A stretch of 64,000 nucleotides of DNA, from assembly GCF_014596945.1 (NCBI RefSeq), contig NZ_JACVXB010000001.1, positions 248,001 to 312,000 on the forward strand, written 5' to 3'. A program made the translations under genes and the position numbers. Shown piece by piece: positions 17,883-27,680 of this stretch (position 1 is the stretch's first letter; the number at the start of each line of letters is the position of its first letter). The notes beneath the pieces were generated by a model. That model saw only the letters and a program-made list of their open reading frames with translations. It searched no databases and was not told where the DNA came from. Source of the stretch: Aestuariibaculum sediminum (GTDB taxonomy: Bacteria; Bacteroidota; Bacteroidia; Flavobacteriales; Flavobacteriaceae).

Positions 17883-20800
17883 GTTTCTCAATTTTTTCAA
17901 CGGTTTTACTTAATACCTCAGATTGCACCGTGAGTTTGTAAATATAAACGCCTTTGCCAATCTTTTCTCCAAAATCATCACGTCCGTCCCAAATAATATC
18001 TCTTGACAATGTACTATTCACAACACCACCTCCAGCGGTTTGTCCATTTAATGTTCTAACGAGCTTTCCTGAAACCGTGAATATCTGTATAGAAACGTTT
18101 AAAGGTGCCGAACTATTGTGATTAAACCAAAATTCGGTATAATTTACAAACGGATTTGGGTAATTCAGCACATTTTCGATAACAAGTTCCTGATCCTCGT
18201 CGTAAACAATAAATTGAATTTCTGCTGTTGAGGAATTATTATAAACATCCCAAGCCTTCAGTGTTAAAGTATGTAAGCCAGGTTCCAGATCTCGAAACGG
18301 AAAACTTACCACACCATTAGTATATACATCTAATTCGGTTTGATAGTAATCATTTAAAATGTAGGGGTTGGTTTCATCTCCATCAATTATAGCCACAATA
18401 TCATGACCAATTCCACTGGCTGTATTTATTCCATTGGCGTCTTCTAATTTAGCCAATAAGGTAGGAGATTCGTTAGTAATTCCTCCAGACACGAATGTTT
18501 CATCATTCATGAACAATGTTATTACAGGCCCTATATTATCTTCTTCGGCATTTTCGTTTATACCTCCTATTTTTATAGTATTCACACTTGCTCCTGTCTG
18601 ATCGTCTAGCGAGGCTCCATTTTCTGAATAGAAACTTACTTTACCGAAACCAACGGGAATACCTATATCCTTTGGTACAATAAAATCGAATTCAAATTGA
18701 CCATTTGTTACGGTGGCTTGTCCTCTAAATATTACCTCGCCCAGCGTTTTAAAATTTAATTTAACCAATTCTCCATTTAGTCGTGTGCCATCATTAGCCA
18801 ATGTGGTCCTGTCGATATCTTTATCATAAATGGTGGTTGCTAAGGTTCCGTTATAATTGGATAACAGATTTCCTGACAAATCGGTTACCTCGCCGGCTAA
18901 TTTCACATAACTTAATGCTTTTAGAGTATCTGTAGCTTGTGTAATTGGAACATCGTTTATTTTAGTTAACGCTACATTAGGCTTAGCAAAAGCCAATTTC
19001 ATAGCTGGATCTCCAATAAAAAACACCAGTCGTCGCTGACTTTGAACTGATAAGGCGGGATCATTTTTTGTTAACCGTAAAGCCTCTGCCATAGAGGGAT
19101 ATTCAAAATCACTATAAGCATCATTATCACTATATGAAAACATATACTCACTTAAAATATTATTAAATGCAATAGCAAAGCTCACAAAAATTTGTCGTGT
19201 CGTTGTAATTAAGCCAACAGCTCCCGCTTCTTTATTCCAATAAGTAAACTCTCCTGCGGTTTGGCGGTATGGATTATCAAACTTGGTAAACTCACATGTT
19301 ACGGTAACAAAACAGTTTAACTTATTATAATTTCTTAAAGATTCAATATCTGGTTTGGTTAAAATACGCTCCTGAGCTAAACCATCTTCTCCACCGTGCC
19401 CAAAATAATTAACCACCAAAGCTCCATTGTCTATAGCATTTAAAAATTCGGTAACCACCTGAGGATATCGATTACCACCTGCCGAGGTTTCCTGCTTAAA
19501 GGCATCGCTATGAATTTTAACAATATTCATGAATGGTTTTTCCTGGGTTACCCGGTTTCCAATATTATCGGTAGTAGACTGTAAAATGCCCTCCCAATCT
19601 TTATCCACATCATCGGAAACAACCACAAAATTATTTCTCCAGCTTCCAAATGATTCCTTTGCATAGTAGGAATCTATTTTATCTACAAGCTCTTTTGCCT
19701 GTTGCGGATTATCAGCCAAAATTCGTCCAACGGCGATATCTAATTTATCACTGGTCGCCATGGTCCCTTCGGTATCATCCATCATACCATAAAAGTCGTC
19801 GGTAATATAGGATGAAGTAAGATTGAAACTATTATAAGAATGCCATGAAGGCACAATGTTAGTATTATTTGGCACCCTATCTTTATAATCGAAAGAGCCA
19901 TCTCCAAATAGACATAGATATTTTAAACGTTTTTCAGGTGAACTGGCATTATCGTAAATGTATTTTACAAAATTTCGGATAGCACCAATATCTTGATTGC
20001 CTGTACTAAATTCATTATAAATACTATTTAAACTGTACACTTTAACATTCAAATTGTATTGCCTTTGATTAATCTGAGCTAATCGTTGCGCCTGACTCAT
20101 CATATTATCTGGAGCTACAATAAGGTAATCGACATCCTGAAATTCTCCCTGATCGTTTAAAAATACAGTCCCCTTTAGATTCTGATTACTTACTGAAGTT
20201 TTTGAATCAAACTTGGGTACGTAATAATCTTCGGAGGTCACCGCCACATAAGTACGTAACTCTCCTAATGCAGCAGTAAAGCTAAGGGTACTATTTCCTG
20301 CTTCATTAATAAAGTTACCCACATTATAAATATCGGTAACGTCCCATATTTCATCAATCTTACTGGCATTGGTTATTTGATACTCACCGATACCTGAAGC
20401 TGCAGTAACTAAATTATTTTTGAATGAAAATTGTTTATCATGAAATTTTAAAAGCCGCGTGGCTTCCGCCGAAATATAATCTAAATACCCTACGGCACTT
20501 GGATTTCCTTGGTTATTGTAATTAACTCTAATATTTAATTCAGAAGAATTTACTGTTATCTCATTGTTATACGAAGCGCCATTGGCTAAAGTTGGTGAGT
20601 TAGCCCCACTTATATTTAACGTCGTTAAGGTGCTCCCGTTTAATGACAGTTCCATTGAAGACGAGGAAGATGACGTAGCTGCCACAGCAACTCTTAAGGT
20701 TACTGGCTCTGAACTTACTAAATCTTCAAAATTTAAACTATAACTTCTACTTGTTGTAATGTCGAACTTATCACCAAACCAACGACGGCCTAAAAAAGCA

Positions 20801-21753
20801 ATATTATGTTCGTCGTGTTCTATAAATTTATAATCCTGAAAGGTAGTTATAATCATATCTGCCGTTCCTTGAGGCTGGAAAAACGGCTGAATTCGCTTAC
20901 CATTTCCTGAACTTACATTAATATAGTAATACGTTTTATCGGTATAACAATTTATATGAGTATTACTTTCGGTATTGTAACCTCTTGGGCCTTGCGCATA
21001 AAACAGCAAATAATCACCATTGTCCAGACTTCCATCCGACTCACCCACAAACTTAATAGCATTTTCTTGTATATCAAAAGGGTAAGGTTCAGCATTAGAA
21101 AAAGGAATCATTCGGCCGCCGTTACCAAATAATTTAATCGTCCTTGGATCGACATTATTTACATCGACACCTAAATTTTGCAAAAAATTCTTCGACAATT
21201 TAAAAACCCCAGTAGTATCTATGTAAAACTTATACCATTCACCACTCCTGAGTACCGAATTAGAAATAACCTTTGTTTGAAATATTTTACTAGAATTAGC
21301 TCTTTTTGAAACTGTTGCTCCAAAACTATAATTAAGCTGAAAGGAGATTATTTTTTTATAAGTCCCATTGGACTCTTTAATAATGGGTGATAATTGCAAA
21401 AAGGCATAACGCTTTCCTCTGGCAGCCGTATTTTTTAAACTAAATCTTAATTTTGTGGGTATTATTGTAACATCTAAATCTTTTAATTCCTGTTTGGTTA
21501 TGGAAGCATAAACTACATTACTTAAGGTAGCAGAGGTTTCATTCACTAAACTATTAGATTCCCATTGAGCTACAAATTGCAAACCAGTTTCAAAGTCATA
21601 AGTAAAATTAGCAGCATTAAAAGCCGGCACTTCGAATTGATAAGTAGCGGCAGAAATACTCCGTGAAGCTTCCCAATTTAAATTAAATTGTTTTTGCTGC
21701 CCAAAACCTAATCCACTTATAAAAATTATGATAAGTAAAAATTTCTCTTTCAT
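17869..21753 (-). CDS. porU: Type IX secretion system sortase PorU (peptidase C25)
   Basis: A 1294-residue surface protease that removes the C-terminal sorting domain of type IX cargo and attaches the cargo to the cell surface. A signal peptide ends near GLGFGQ (about 18). The gingipain-like C25 domain lies at about 540-960, with catalytic His about 786 in YFGHGGE and Cys about 820 in TVTCEF. The C-terminus has an Ig-like region and a FlgD-like end (NYPNPF, then GKGVYIYKLTV). The length is normal for the family. It is divergent from gldJ across a 265-base gap and is followed by porV. Confidence 0.95.
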   Translation of the reverse strand: MKEKFLLIIIFISGLGFGQQKQFNLNWEASRSISAATYQFEVPAFNAANFTYDFETGLQFVAQWESNSLVNETSATLSNVVYASITKQELKDLDVTIIPTKLRFSLKNTAARGKRYAFLQLSPIIKESNGTYKKIISFQLNYSFGATVSKRANSSKIFQTKVISNSVLRSGEWYKFYIDTTGVFKLSKNFLQNLGVDVNNVDPRTIKLFGNGGRMIPFSNAEPYPFDIQENAIKFVGESDGSLDNGDYLLFYAQGPRGYNTESNTHINCYTDKTYYYINVSSGNGKRIQPFFQPQGTADMIITTFQDYKFIEHDEHNIAFLGRRWFGDKFDITTSRSYSLNFEDLVSSEPVTLRVAVAATSSSSSSMELSLNGSTLTTLNISGANSPTLANGASYNNEITVNSSELNIRVNYNNQGNPSAVGYLDYISAEATRLLKFHDKQFSFKNNLVTAASGIGEYQITNASKIDEIWDVTDIYNVGNFINEAGNSTLSFTAALGELRTYVAVTSEDYYVPKFDSKTSVSNQNLKGTVFLNDQGEFQDVDYLIVAPDNMMSQAQRLAQINQRQYNLNVKVYSLNSIYNEFSTGNQDIGAIRNFVKYIYDNASSPEKRLKYLCLFGDGSFDYKDRVPNNTNIVPSWHSYNSFNLTSSYITDDFYGMMDDTEGTMATSDKLDIAVGRILADNPQQAKELVDKIDSYYAKESFGSWRNNFVVVSDDVDKDWEGILQSTTDNIGNRVTQEKPFMNIVKIHSDAFKQETSAGGNRYPQVVTEFLNAIDNGALVVNYFGHGGEDGLAQERILTKPDIESLRNYNKLNCFVTVTCEFTKFDNPYRQTAGEFTYWNKEAGAVGLITTTRQIFVSFAIAFNNILSEYMFSYSDNDAYSDFEYPSMAEALRLTKNDPALSVQSQRRLVFFIGDPAMKLAFAKPNVALTKINDVPITQATDTLKALSYVKLAGEVTDLSGNLLSNYNGTLATTIYDKDIDRTTLANDGTRLNGELVKLNFKTLGEVIFRGQATVTNGQFEFDFIVPKDIGIPVGFGKVSFYSENGASLDDQTGASVNTIKIGGINENAEEDNIGPVITLFMNDETFVSGGITNESPTLLAKLEDANGINTASGIGHDIVAIIDGDETNPYILNDYYQTELDVYTNGVVSFPFRDLEPGLHTLTLKAWDVYNNSSTAEIQFIVYDEDQELVIENVLNYPNPFVNYTEFWFNHNSSAPLNVSIQIFTVSGKLVRTLNGQTAGGGVVNSTLSRDIIWDGRDDFGEKIGKGVYIYKLTVQSEVLSKTVEKIEKLVIL

Positions 21754-21774
21754 TGCTTTAATTAACGCTGATTA

Positions 21775-21782
21775 CAAATATA
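21775..21782 (-). promoter_or_regulatory. Candidate -7 element of porU
   Basis: TATATTTG on the minus strand matches the -7 consensus exactly, 21 bases before the porU ATG. The expected -33 element is not convincing. Confidence 0.35.
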
Positions 21783-21955
21783 TAGTATAGCTTGAATTTA
21801 CATTTTTAATAACAGTTTCAAAAATACAATAATAATTTTCGAAACTAAACGTTAATATAACACAAATCAGGATAGAAAAACCTCAAAAACATCGACGTAA
21901 GGACTAAAAAATAGGGTGAAATACACTTTTTTTTAGGTAAAATGTAAAAATTCGC

Positions 21956-21985
21956 TTGTATTGTAAGGTTTAATTCTTATATTGC
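21956..21985 (+). promoter_or_regulatory. Candidate promoter of gldJ
   Basis: TTG at 21956-21958, a 19-base spacer and TATATTGC at 21978-21985 resemble the Bacteroidota promoter, with the last -7 bases imperfect. It lies 33 bases before the first ATG. Confidence 0.4.
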
Positions 21986-22018
21986 ATCACCAAAAATATT
22001 ATTAGCTTACTTAAATGT

Positions 22019-23710
22019 ATGAATATGAAAAAAGTAGTAACATTCAAAGCTTTACTAGTTTTAGCCCTAATCGCAACCATAACTAGTTGTAAAAAATCAT
22101 CGAGCTCGAAAAACACTTCCAGAGCGACGGGTTGGCAAATTAACTCACGTGAAGGCGGTTTTCAATACAATACAGACTTTAAAGAACAGGAAACAGCTCC
22201 TGGTTTAGTTTTTATTGAAGGAGGAACATTTACTAAAGGACGTGTGCAAGACGATGTTATGCACGATTGGAACAACACGCCTAACCAGCAACATGTTCAA
22301 TCGTTCTATATGGATGAAACCGAAGTTACGAATGCCATGTACATGGAATATCTGGATTGGATAAAACGTGTTTATCCGCCATCTGATGAAAATTTCAGAG
22401 CTATTTACCATGGTGCATTGCCAGATACTTTAGTTTGGAGAAACCGTTTAGGCTATAATGAAGTAATGACAGACAATTACTTACGTCATCCAGCTTACGG
22501 AGAATATCCTGTAGTTGGTGTAAGTTGGATTCAGGCTGTTGAGTTCGCTAATTGGAGAACCGACCGTGTTAATGAATATACATTAGAGCGTGAAGGTTAC
22601 TTAAAACGTGATGCAAAAGTTACCGATGTAGGTGCAGATGCCACGTTTAATACAGATACTTATATTAATGCACCAACTTTAACTTATGGTGGTAATGAAG
22701 AAGTTATAAACCCTGATAATAGAAACAAAAGATTTGTTAGAACAGATGCCGATGGTAATGAAACTAACATTTATGCAACTAGAGAAACAGGACTTATTAC
22801 ACCTAAATACAGACTCCCAACTGAAACAGAATGGGAATACGCTGCTTTAGGGTTAAGTGAAATAAGAAGTTATAACTTATACCGTGGACGTAAAAAATAT
22901 CCATGGGACGGCCAATATACACGTAACGGAAAACGTAAGTACCGTGGTGATCAACTAGCAAACTTTAAACAAGGAAAAGGTGATTACGGCGGAATTGCTG
23001 GATGGTCAGATGACGGTTCAGATATTACTAATGCCGTAAAATCATATGAACCTAACGATTATGGGTTATATGATATGGCTGGTAATGTTGCCGAATGGGT
23101 TGCCGATGTTTACAGACCAATTGTTGATGACGAATTTAACGACTTTAACTACTACCGTGGTAATGTATACACCAAAAATGCACTAAACGATGACGGAACA
23201 GTAAAAGTTGTTACTCCAGAAGATATTGTTTACGACACCCTATCTAATGGAAAGATTGTTGCAAGAAACCTACCAGGTGAAATTTTACAAGTACCTGTAG
23301 ATGAAAATGAAACGTATTTACGTACTAATTTCGATAAGAGTGATCAAATAAACTTTAGAGATGGAGATCGACGTTCTTCACGTTACTTCGAAAGTTTTAA
23401 TGACGATGAGGGTACCAACACTGGAGATGGCGTTACAAGAAAAATGTATAATTCTCCTAAAAATGTTGTAACCAGAGACTCTTTAGGTAACTTAGTTAGA
23501 CAATACGACAAATCAAACAATAGAACTTCTTTAATAAACGACGAAGTTAGAGTTTACAAAGGAGGTTCTTGGAAAGACAGAGAGTATTGGTTAGACCCTG
23601 CTCAACGTCGCTACTACCCTCAAGATATGGCTACCGATTATATTGGATTTAGATGTGCTATGTCTAGAGTTGGATCGAAATCAAAACAAAAATTCAAAAA
23701 GAAAAACTAA
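22019..23710 (+). CDS. gldJ: Gliding motility lipoprotein GldJ
   Basis: A 563-residue lipoprotein with a signal peptide ending in an ITSC lipobox (Cys 24). It is needed for gliding and for stability of the GldK type IX component in related species. The formylglycine-generating-enzyme/sulfatase-modifying fold is spread over the protein: EVTNAMYMEYLDW, RLPTETEWEYAALG, GLYDMAGNVAEWVADVY and GFRCAMSRV. A long insertion of Asp/Asn-rich sequence sits between about 385 and 500. A second ATG two codons on (22025) is an equally good start. It is divergent from porU, as in other flavobacteria, and is closed by a strong terminator. Confidence 0.95.
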   Translation: MNMKKVVTFKALLVLALIATITSCKKSSSSKNTSRATGWQINSREGGFQYNTDFKEQETAPGLVFIEGGTFTKGRVQDDVMHDWNNTPNQQHVQSFYMDETEVTNAMYMEYLDWIKRVYPPSDENFRAIYHGALPDTLVWRNRLGYNEVMTDNYLRHPAYGEYPVVGVSWIQAVEFANWRTDRVNEYTLEREGYLKRDAKVTDVGADATFNTDTYINAPTLTYGGNEEVINPDNRNKRFVRTDADGNETNIYATRETGLITPKYRLPTETEWEYAALGLSEIRSYNLYRGRKKYPWDGQYTRNGKRKYRGDQLANFKQGKGDYGGIAGWSDDGSDITNAVKSYEPNDYGLYDMAGNVAEWVADVYRPIVDDEFNDFNYYRGNVYTKNALNDDGTVKVVTPEDIVYDTLSNGKIVARNLPGEILQVPVDENETYLRTNFDKSDQINFRDGDRRSSRYFESFNDDEGTNTGDGVTRKMYNSPKNVVTRDSLGNLVRQYDKSNNRTSLINDEVRVYKGGSWKDREYWLDPAQRRYYPQDMATDYIGFRCAMSRVGSKSKQKFKKKN

Positions 23711-23735
23711 ACTCTAGTTTTTACCAATAATACTG

Positions 23736-23767
23736 AAAGTCCTAACAATGAGTTAGGACTTTTTTTT
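23736..23767 (+). terminator. Terminator after gldJ
   Basis: Arms AAAGTCCTAAC (23736-23746) and GTTAGGACTTT (23752-23762) pair around a five-base loop, followed by a run of T. It separates gldJ from murF. Confidence 0.88.
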
Positions 23768-23802
23768 ATACTTTTAATCTCAATTATTAAATAGCATTAT
23801 TC

Positions 23803-25080
23803 TTGAAAATAGCACAATTACACGACCTGTTCTTAAAATGTCGCGCTGTAAGTACAGATACACGAACTATTGAAAAAAACGACATGTTTTTCGCCCTAAA
23901 AGGCGAAAATTTCAATGGTAACCAATATGCCGAAAAGGCCCTTGCAAGTGGCGCAAAATACTGCTTAATAGACGAAGCAGAATACCATAGTAATTCAGGA
24001 ACAATTTTGGTGGATAATGTTTTGAAAACGCTTCAAGAATTAGCAAACTTCCATAGAAACTATTTAAAAGTTCCTATTATCGCACTAACCGGCAGTAACG
24101 GCAAAACAACAACCAAAGAGTTAATTAATGCTACATTATCTCAAAAATATAAAACCAAAGCTACTGTTGGCAATTTAAATAATCATATTGGCGTTCCTTT
24201 AACATTGCTGTCTATGAACCAAGAGACAGAAATTGGAATTGTTGAAATGGGTGCGAATCATTTAAATGAAATTGAAGTACTTTGCGCTATTACCGAACCC
24301 GATTATGGTTACATTACGAACTTTGGAAAAGCACATTTGGAAGGTTTCGGAAGTGTTGAGGGCGTTATAAAAGGCAAAAGTGAAATGTATGACTTTCTTA
24401 AATCTCATAAAAAAGTCATTTTTGTTAATGGGCAAGACCCCATTCAAATGGACAAAACCCATGATGCTTCGCGAGTTGTATTTAGTGACAAAAAAGAAGG
24501 AAACATCATTAAATTTCTAAATGCCCAGCCAAACGTAAGTCTTCTTTATAAAACTACAAAAATTGAAAGCCAACTAATAGGTGCGTACAATTTTAATAAC
24601 ATTGCTGCTGCTATTACTATTGCCAATTATTTCAAAGTTGATGATGATAAAATAAAATTGGCGATAGAACAGTATATACCTAGCAATAACCGTTCACAGG
24701 TTATTAAAAAAGCCAATAGCAAGATTATATTAGACGCCTATAATGCAAATCCAACAAGTATGCAAGCGGCATTATCTAACTTTGGAATCCTAAAAGACTT
24801 CAACAAAATTGCGATTTTAGGGGATATGTTTGAATTGGGAGAAAGTGCAAAAACCGAGCATGAACATATTTTAAATATCGCAAATAACCAGAATATAAAT
24901 CAGATTATTGCTATAGGCTCCCATTTCTTTAATACTGAATTCATTTCAAAAAAGATTATAAAATTTAAATCCTATGAAGACTTCAAAATTAATGCTGATA
25001 TAAATGCATTCAATGATGCCACCCTATTAATAAAGGGGTCGCGAGGCATGGCTCTAGAAAGAATTCTGGATTTATTATAA
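23803..25080 (+). CDS. murF: UDP-N-acetylmuramoyl-tripeptide--D-alanyl-D-alanine ligase
   Basis: A 425-residue Mur ligase adding D-Ala-D-Ala to the peptidoglycan precursor in the cytoplasm. The N-terminal uridine-binding part (STDTRTIEKNDMFFALKGENFNG) precedes the ATP motif TGSNGKTTTKEL (about 97-108). VEMGANHLNEIE and LDAYNANPTSM follow as family marks. The start is TTG at 23803, which begins exactly where family members begin. No upstream ATG fits. It stands alone between the gldJ terminator and a convergent regulator, unlike the mur clusters of many bacteria. Confidence 0.93.
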   Translation: MKIAQLHDLFLKCRAVSTDTRTIEKNDMFFALKGENFNGNQYAEKALASGAKYCLIDEAEYHSNSGTILVDNVLKTLQELANFHRNYLKVPIIALTGSNGKTTTKELINATLSQKYKTKATVGNLNNHIGVPLTLLSMNQETEIGIVEMGANHLNEIEVLCAITEPDYGYITNFGKAHLEGFGSVEGVIKGKSEMYDFLKSHKKVIFVNGQDPIQMDKTHDASRVVFSDKKEGNIIKFLNAQPNVSLLYKTTKIESQLIGAYNFNNIAAAITIANYFKVDDDKIKLAIEQYIPSNNRSQVIKKANSKIILDAYNANPTSMQAALSNFGILKDFNKIAILGDMFELGESAKTEHEHILNIANNQNINQIIAIGSHFFNTEFISKKIIKFKSYEDFKINADINAFNDATLLIKGSRGMALERILDLL

Positions 25081-25091
25081 TTATAAATGAA

Positions 25092-25128
25092 AAAGTGCCC
25101 AACATATTTTAACATACATGGACACTTT
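25092..25128 (+). terminator. Possible weak terminator after murF
   Basis: AAAGTG (25092-25097) pairs with CACTTT (25123-25128), with two further C-G pairs after one mismatch and a 19-base loop. The T run is short, so the call is tentative. Confidence 0.3.
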
Positions 25129-25230
25129 AAACTTAATTCTCCCTAAGAATTAATTAATAGCTAAACAAATATGGCGCTTTAAAACACACATTACAATACT
25201 CAATTTGAGTATTTTGCCATAATTTAACTA

Positions 25231-26001
25231 CTACACCAAATTATTACTCATTTTTATAATACCTATTAATTCTCCTGTTGAGGAAACATTAAACTTTTTT
25301 AATATGTTTCTTCTATGCGTATCGACGGTATTTGAACTAATATTTAATTTTTCAGCTATCTTTTTACTGGTGTAATTAAGGACCAGTAAACGAATTACAT
25401 CACGCTCTCTATTACTAACATTATCGTTTAATAATTTTTGCGAAAAATTATTAAAATACACTGTCTCGTACTCATTATTATCGTTCAAGACTTTAGCAGT
25501 GCCACAAACATTCATTTGTATTTCTGGCGCTAACACCGTGTAATGCGCTAAACCAATGATAGGCTTGTCGGTTTCATCAAAATGAATTGGTGTTGTATTT
25601 TGGACAATATTCACATACTTCCCTTCACCGTTCTTTAAACGATAATTCCAAGTGTAATTCACTTTACTCCTATCACAAACATCAATTTCATTTAACGTAA
25701 AAGTCATCAAACTATTCAACGCCTGTAACCAAGGCTCTACATCATCAGGATGCATTCTACTCCAAAAGTACCGCATCCCCTGTTTTTCAAACAAACTCTT
25801 ATCTAAACCTAGGCAGGCAGGCATATTTCTACTCACATATTCAAAAGTTAAATCGCTAGTATTTGTGATGCAGTAAAACGTAGAACTATAAGGTAAATAG
25901 GTATCTAACTCAACAATTTTTTGAACATGATCTGCTAGTGACGGATGATCGTATGTTTTAAATACTTCTTTATAAAGACCTTTAATTTCATTCAAATTCA
26001 T
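25231..26001 (-). CDS. PAS-like sensor with LuxR-type HTH
   Basis: A 256-residue regulator. Residues about 35-170 look like a PAS_3-type fold (YCITNTSDLTFEYVSRNM, WSRMHPDDVEPW, YTWNYRLKNGEGKYVNI). Residues about 190-250 form a LuxR/GerE helix-turn-helix (VSNRERDVIRLLVLNYTSKKIAEKLNISSNTVDTH). No receiver domain or membrane segment is present, so it is a one-component cytoplasmic sensor. The signal and targets are unknown. It is convergent with murF, and the region upstream ends at the tRNA terminator. Confidence 0.82.
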   Translation of the reverse strand: MNLNEIKGLYKEVFKTYDHPSLADHVQKIVELDTYLPYSSTFYCITNTSDLTFEYVSRNMPACLGLDKSLFEKQGMRYFWSRMHPDDVEPWLQALNSLMTFTLNEIDVCDRSKVNYTWNYRLKNGEGKYVNIVQNTTPIHFDETDKPIIGLAHYTVLAPEIQMNVCGTAKVLNDNNEYETVYFNNFSQKLLNDNVSNRERDVIRLLVLNYTSKKIAEKLNISSNTVDTHRRNILKKFNVSSTGELIGIIKMSNNLV

Positions 26002-26095
26002 AACGAGCTAATAATATTTAACTAGTTAAATTTATTAAAAATTGATGAAATTGTAAGATTAATTCTAAAACTTATCAAGAAATGTGAAAACAAAA

Positions 26096-26128
26096 AAAAA
26101 TCCTAAAGTAAATTACTTTAGGATTTTT
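26096..26128 (-). terminator. Terminator after tRNA-Val genes
   Basis: AAAAATCCTAAAGT pairs with ACTTTAGGATTTTT (14 bp) around a five-base loop, followed by a T run on the minus strand. It ends transcription from the two tRNA genes. Confidence 0.8.
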
Positions 26129-26134
26129 ATCTTG

Positions 26135-26209
26135 TGGGCGCGAAGGGATTCGAACCCCTGACCCCTTGGGTGTAAACCAAGTGCTCTGAACCAACTGAGC
26201 TACGCGCCC
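26135..26209 (-). tRNA. tRNA-Val (anticodon TAC), copy 1
   Basis: A 75-base tRNA read on the minus strand. The acceptor arm GGGCGCG pairs with CGCGCCC, the anticodon stem is CTTGG/CCAAG with loop TTTACAC giving anticodon TAC, and GGTTCGAATCC marks the T arm. Discriminator A is followed by CAA, so the CCA end is not encoded. It is identical to the second copy 111 bases away. Confidence 0.96.
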
Positions 26210-26223
26210 TTAATTTCGGTGTG

Positions 26224-26254
26224 CAAATATACTTTAGTTTTTCAATTTGCAAAA
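26224..26254 (-). promoter_or_regulatory. Promoter of tRNA-Val copy 1
   Basis: TTTTG (26254-26250), an 18-base spacer and TATATTTG (26231-26224) on the minus strand match the Bacteroidota promoter exactly, 15 bases before the mature tRNA 5' end. Confidence 0.7.
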
Positions 26255-26320
26255 TCTTTTTCTTAAAAAAATAACTCTTTTTTGAAAAAGAAAAACCTAA
26301 TGATTGACTTTAGATTTTTG

Positions 26321-26395
26321 TGGGCGCGAAGGGATTCGAACCCCTGACCCCTTGGGTGTAAACCAAGTGCTCTGAACCAACTGAGCTACGCGCCC
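26321..26395 (-). tRNA. tRNA-Val (anticodon TAC), copy 2
   Basis: A 75-base tRNA identical over its length to copy 1, with the same TAC anticodon and arms. The flanks of the two copies differ, so the duplication is not recent or the flanks have diverged freely. No CCA is encoded. Confidence 0.96.
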
Positions 26396-26408
26396 CGAAA
26401 TCGGACTG

Positions 26409-26439
26409 CAAAGATACTCTAGAATTTGAATTGACAAAA
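26409..26439 (-). promoter_or_regulatory. Promoter of tRNA-Val copy 2
   Basis: On the minus strand a TTTTTG at about 26440-26435, an 18-base spacer and TATCTTTG (26416-26409) match the consensus. It has the same spacing as the promoter of copy 1 and sits just past the folC stop. Confidence 0.7.
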
Positions 26440-26455
26440 ACTTTTTTAAAAAAAA

Positions 26456-27673
26456 TTAAAGAATTTCAGCTACAACAAAATTACTTCCGCCAATAAACAC
26501 AAAATCGCTAATTTCGGCATTTTGCAACGCGGCTTCATAGGCTTTATTTACCGAAGGATACGATTTGCCAAATAAATTATATTTTGCAAATGCTTCTCTT
26601 AATTTATCGGCGTTTAATCCTCTTGGAATATCAGGTTTACAAAAATAATATTCAGCCTTTTGCGGTAACAAGTCTATAATTGAGTTTAAATCTTTATCAC
26701 TTACCACTCCAAAAACGATATGTAATTTGTTGTAATTTTCCTTGGCAAACTGATTCATTACATAAGTTAGCCCATCGCGATTATGCCCCGTATCACAAAC
26801 TACTTTGGGCTGTAAATTTAAAATCTGCCAACGCCCTAAAAGCCCCGTATTTTTTACTACAAATTGCAACCCTTTAACAATGTTTTCTTCTGAAATAACA
26901 AAACCTTTTAATTGCAACTGTTTTAAAGCATGCTGTACCGTGATGATATTTTTATTTTGATAAGCCCCTATTAAATCAGATCTATATTGTTTTGATGAAA
27001 GCTGATCGGCAAAAATAATATCCGAATTATTATCCTTAGCTAATTTAAGAAATACGTCTTTTGTTTCTTGTTGCGTTTCACCAATTACAACAGGTATATG
27101 CTTTTTAATAATTCCACCTTTTTCCCGGGCGATAGCATCTAAAGTTGTTCCTAAAAATTGTGTATGATCTAAACCTATGTTTGTAATTACAGAGACTTCT
27201 GGAGTAATAACATTTGTAGAATCCAGTCTTCCACCCATACCAACTTCTATAACAGCAATATCAACTTTTTCTTTAGCAAAATAATCGAAAGCCATACCTA
27301 CTGTCATTTCAAAAAAAGACAATTCATTTGCTTCAAAAAAAGGCTTATACTTGGCTATAAAATCAATTACATAAGTTTTACTTACAACCTCACCATTTAT
27401 TTTAATACGCTCTCTAAAATCCTTTAAATGAGGTGATGTGTACAATCCAACTTTATATCCAGCTTCCTGAAGCACGGACGCTATCATATGGCTTGTTGAA
27501 CCTTTACCATTAGTACCTGCAACATGAATAGATTTAAACTCACGCTCCGGATGATTTAACGCTTGTACTAACTTTAAAGTGTTTGATAAATCCTTTTTAA
27601 ATGCCGACTGGCCCTGACGTTGATACATTGGTAATTGTGAAAACATCCAATCTATCGTATCCTGATATGTCAT
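26456..27673 (-). CDS. folC: Folylpolyglutamate synthase / dihydrofolate synthase
   Basis: A 405-residue Mur-ligase-fold enzyme that adds glutamate to folates and probably also makes dihydrofolate. The ATP motif HVAGTNGKGSTSHMI (about 50-64), SPHLKDFRERI, EVGMGGRLDSTN and DGLTYVMNQF segments are family hallmarks. It is the last gene of the exbB-exbD-tonB-folC run, seven bases after tonB, and is followed directly by the tRNA-Val promoter. Confidence 0.93.
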   Translation of the reverse strand: MTYQDTIDWMFSQLPMYQRQGQSAFKKDLSNTLKLVQALNHPEREFKSIHVAGTNGKGSTSHMIASVLQEAGYKVGLYTSPHLKDFRERIKINGEVVSKTYVIDFIAKYKPFFEANELSFFEMTVGMAFDYFAKEKVDIAVIEVGMGGRLDSTNVITPEVSVITNIGLDHTQFLGTTLDAIAREKGGIIKKHIPVVIGETQQETKDVFLKLAKDNNSDIIFADQLSSKQYRSDLIGAYQNKNIITVQHALKQLQLKGFVISEENIVKGLQFVVKNTGLLGRWQILNLQPKVVCDTGHNRDGLTYVMNQFAKENYNKLHIVFGVVSDKDLNSIIDLLPQKAEYYFCKPDIPRGLNADKLREAFAKYNLFGKSYPSVNKAYEAALQNAEISDFVFIGGSNFVVAEIL

Positions 27674-27680
27674 ATTCTAA

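Noticed and set aside
26135-26395. tRNA-Val pair as an integration site of a mobile element
   Set aside because: No integrase, direct repeats of a tRNA end or foreign-looking genes are seen on either side.
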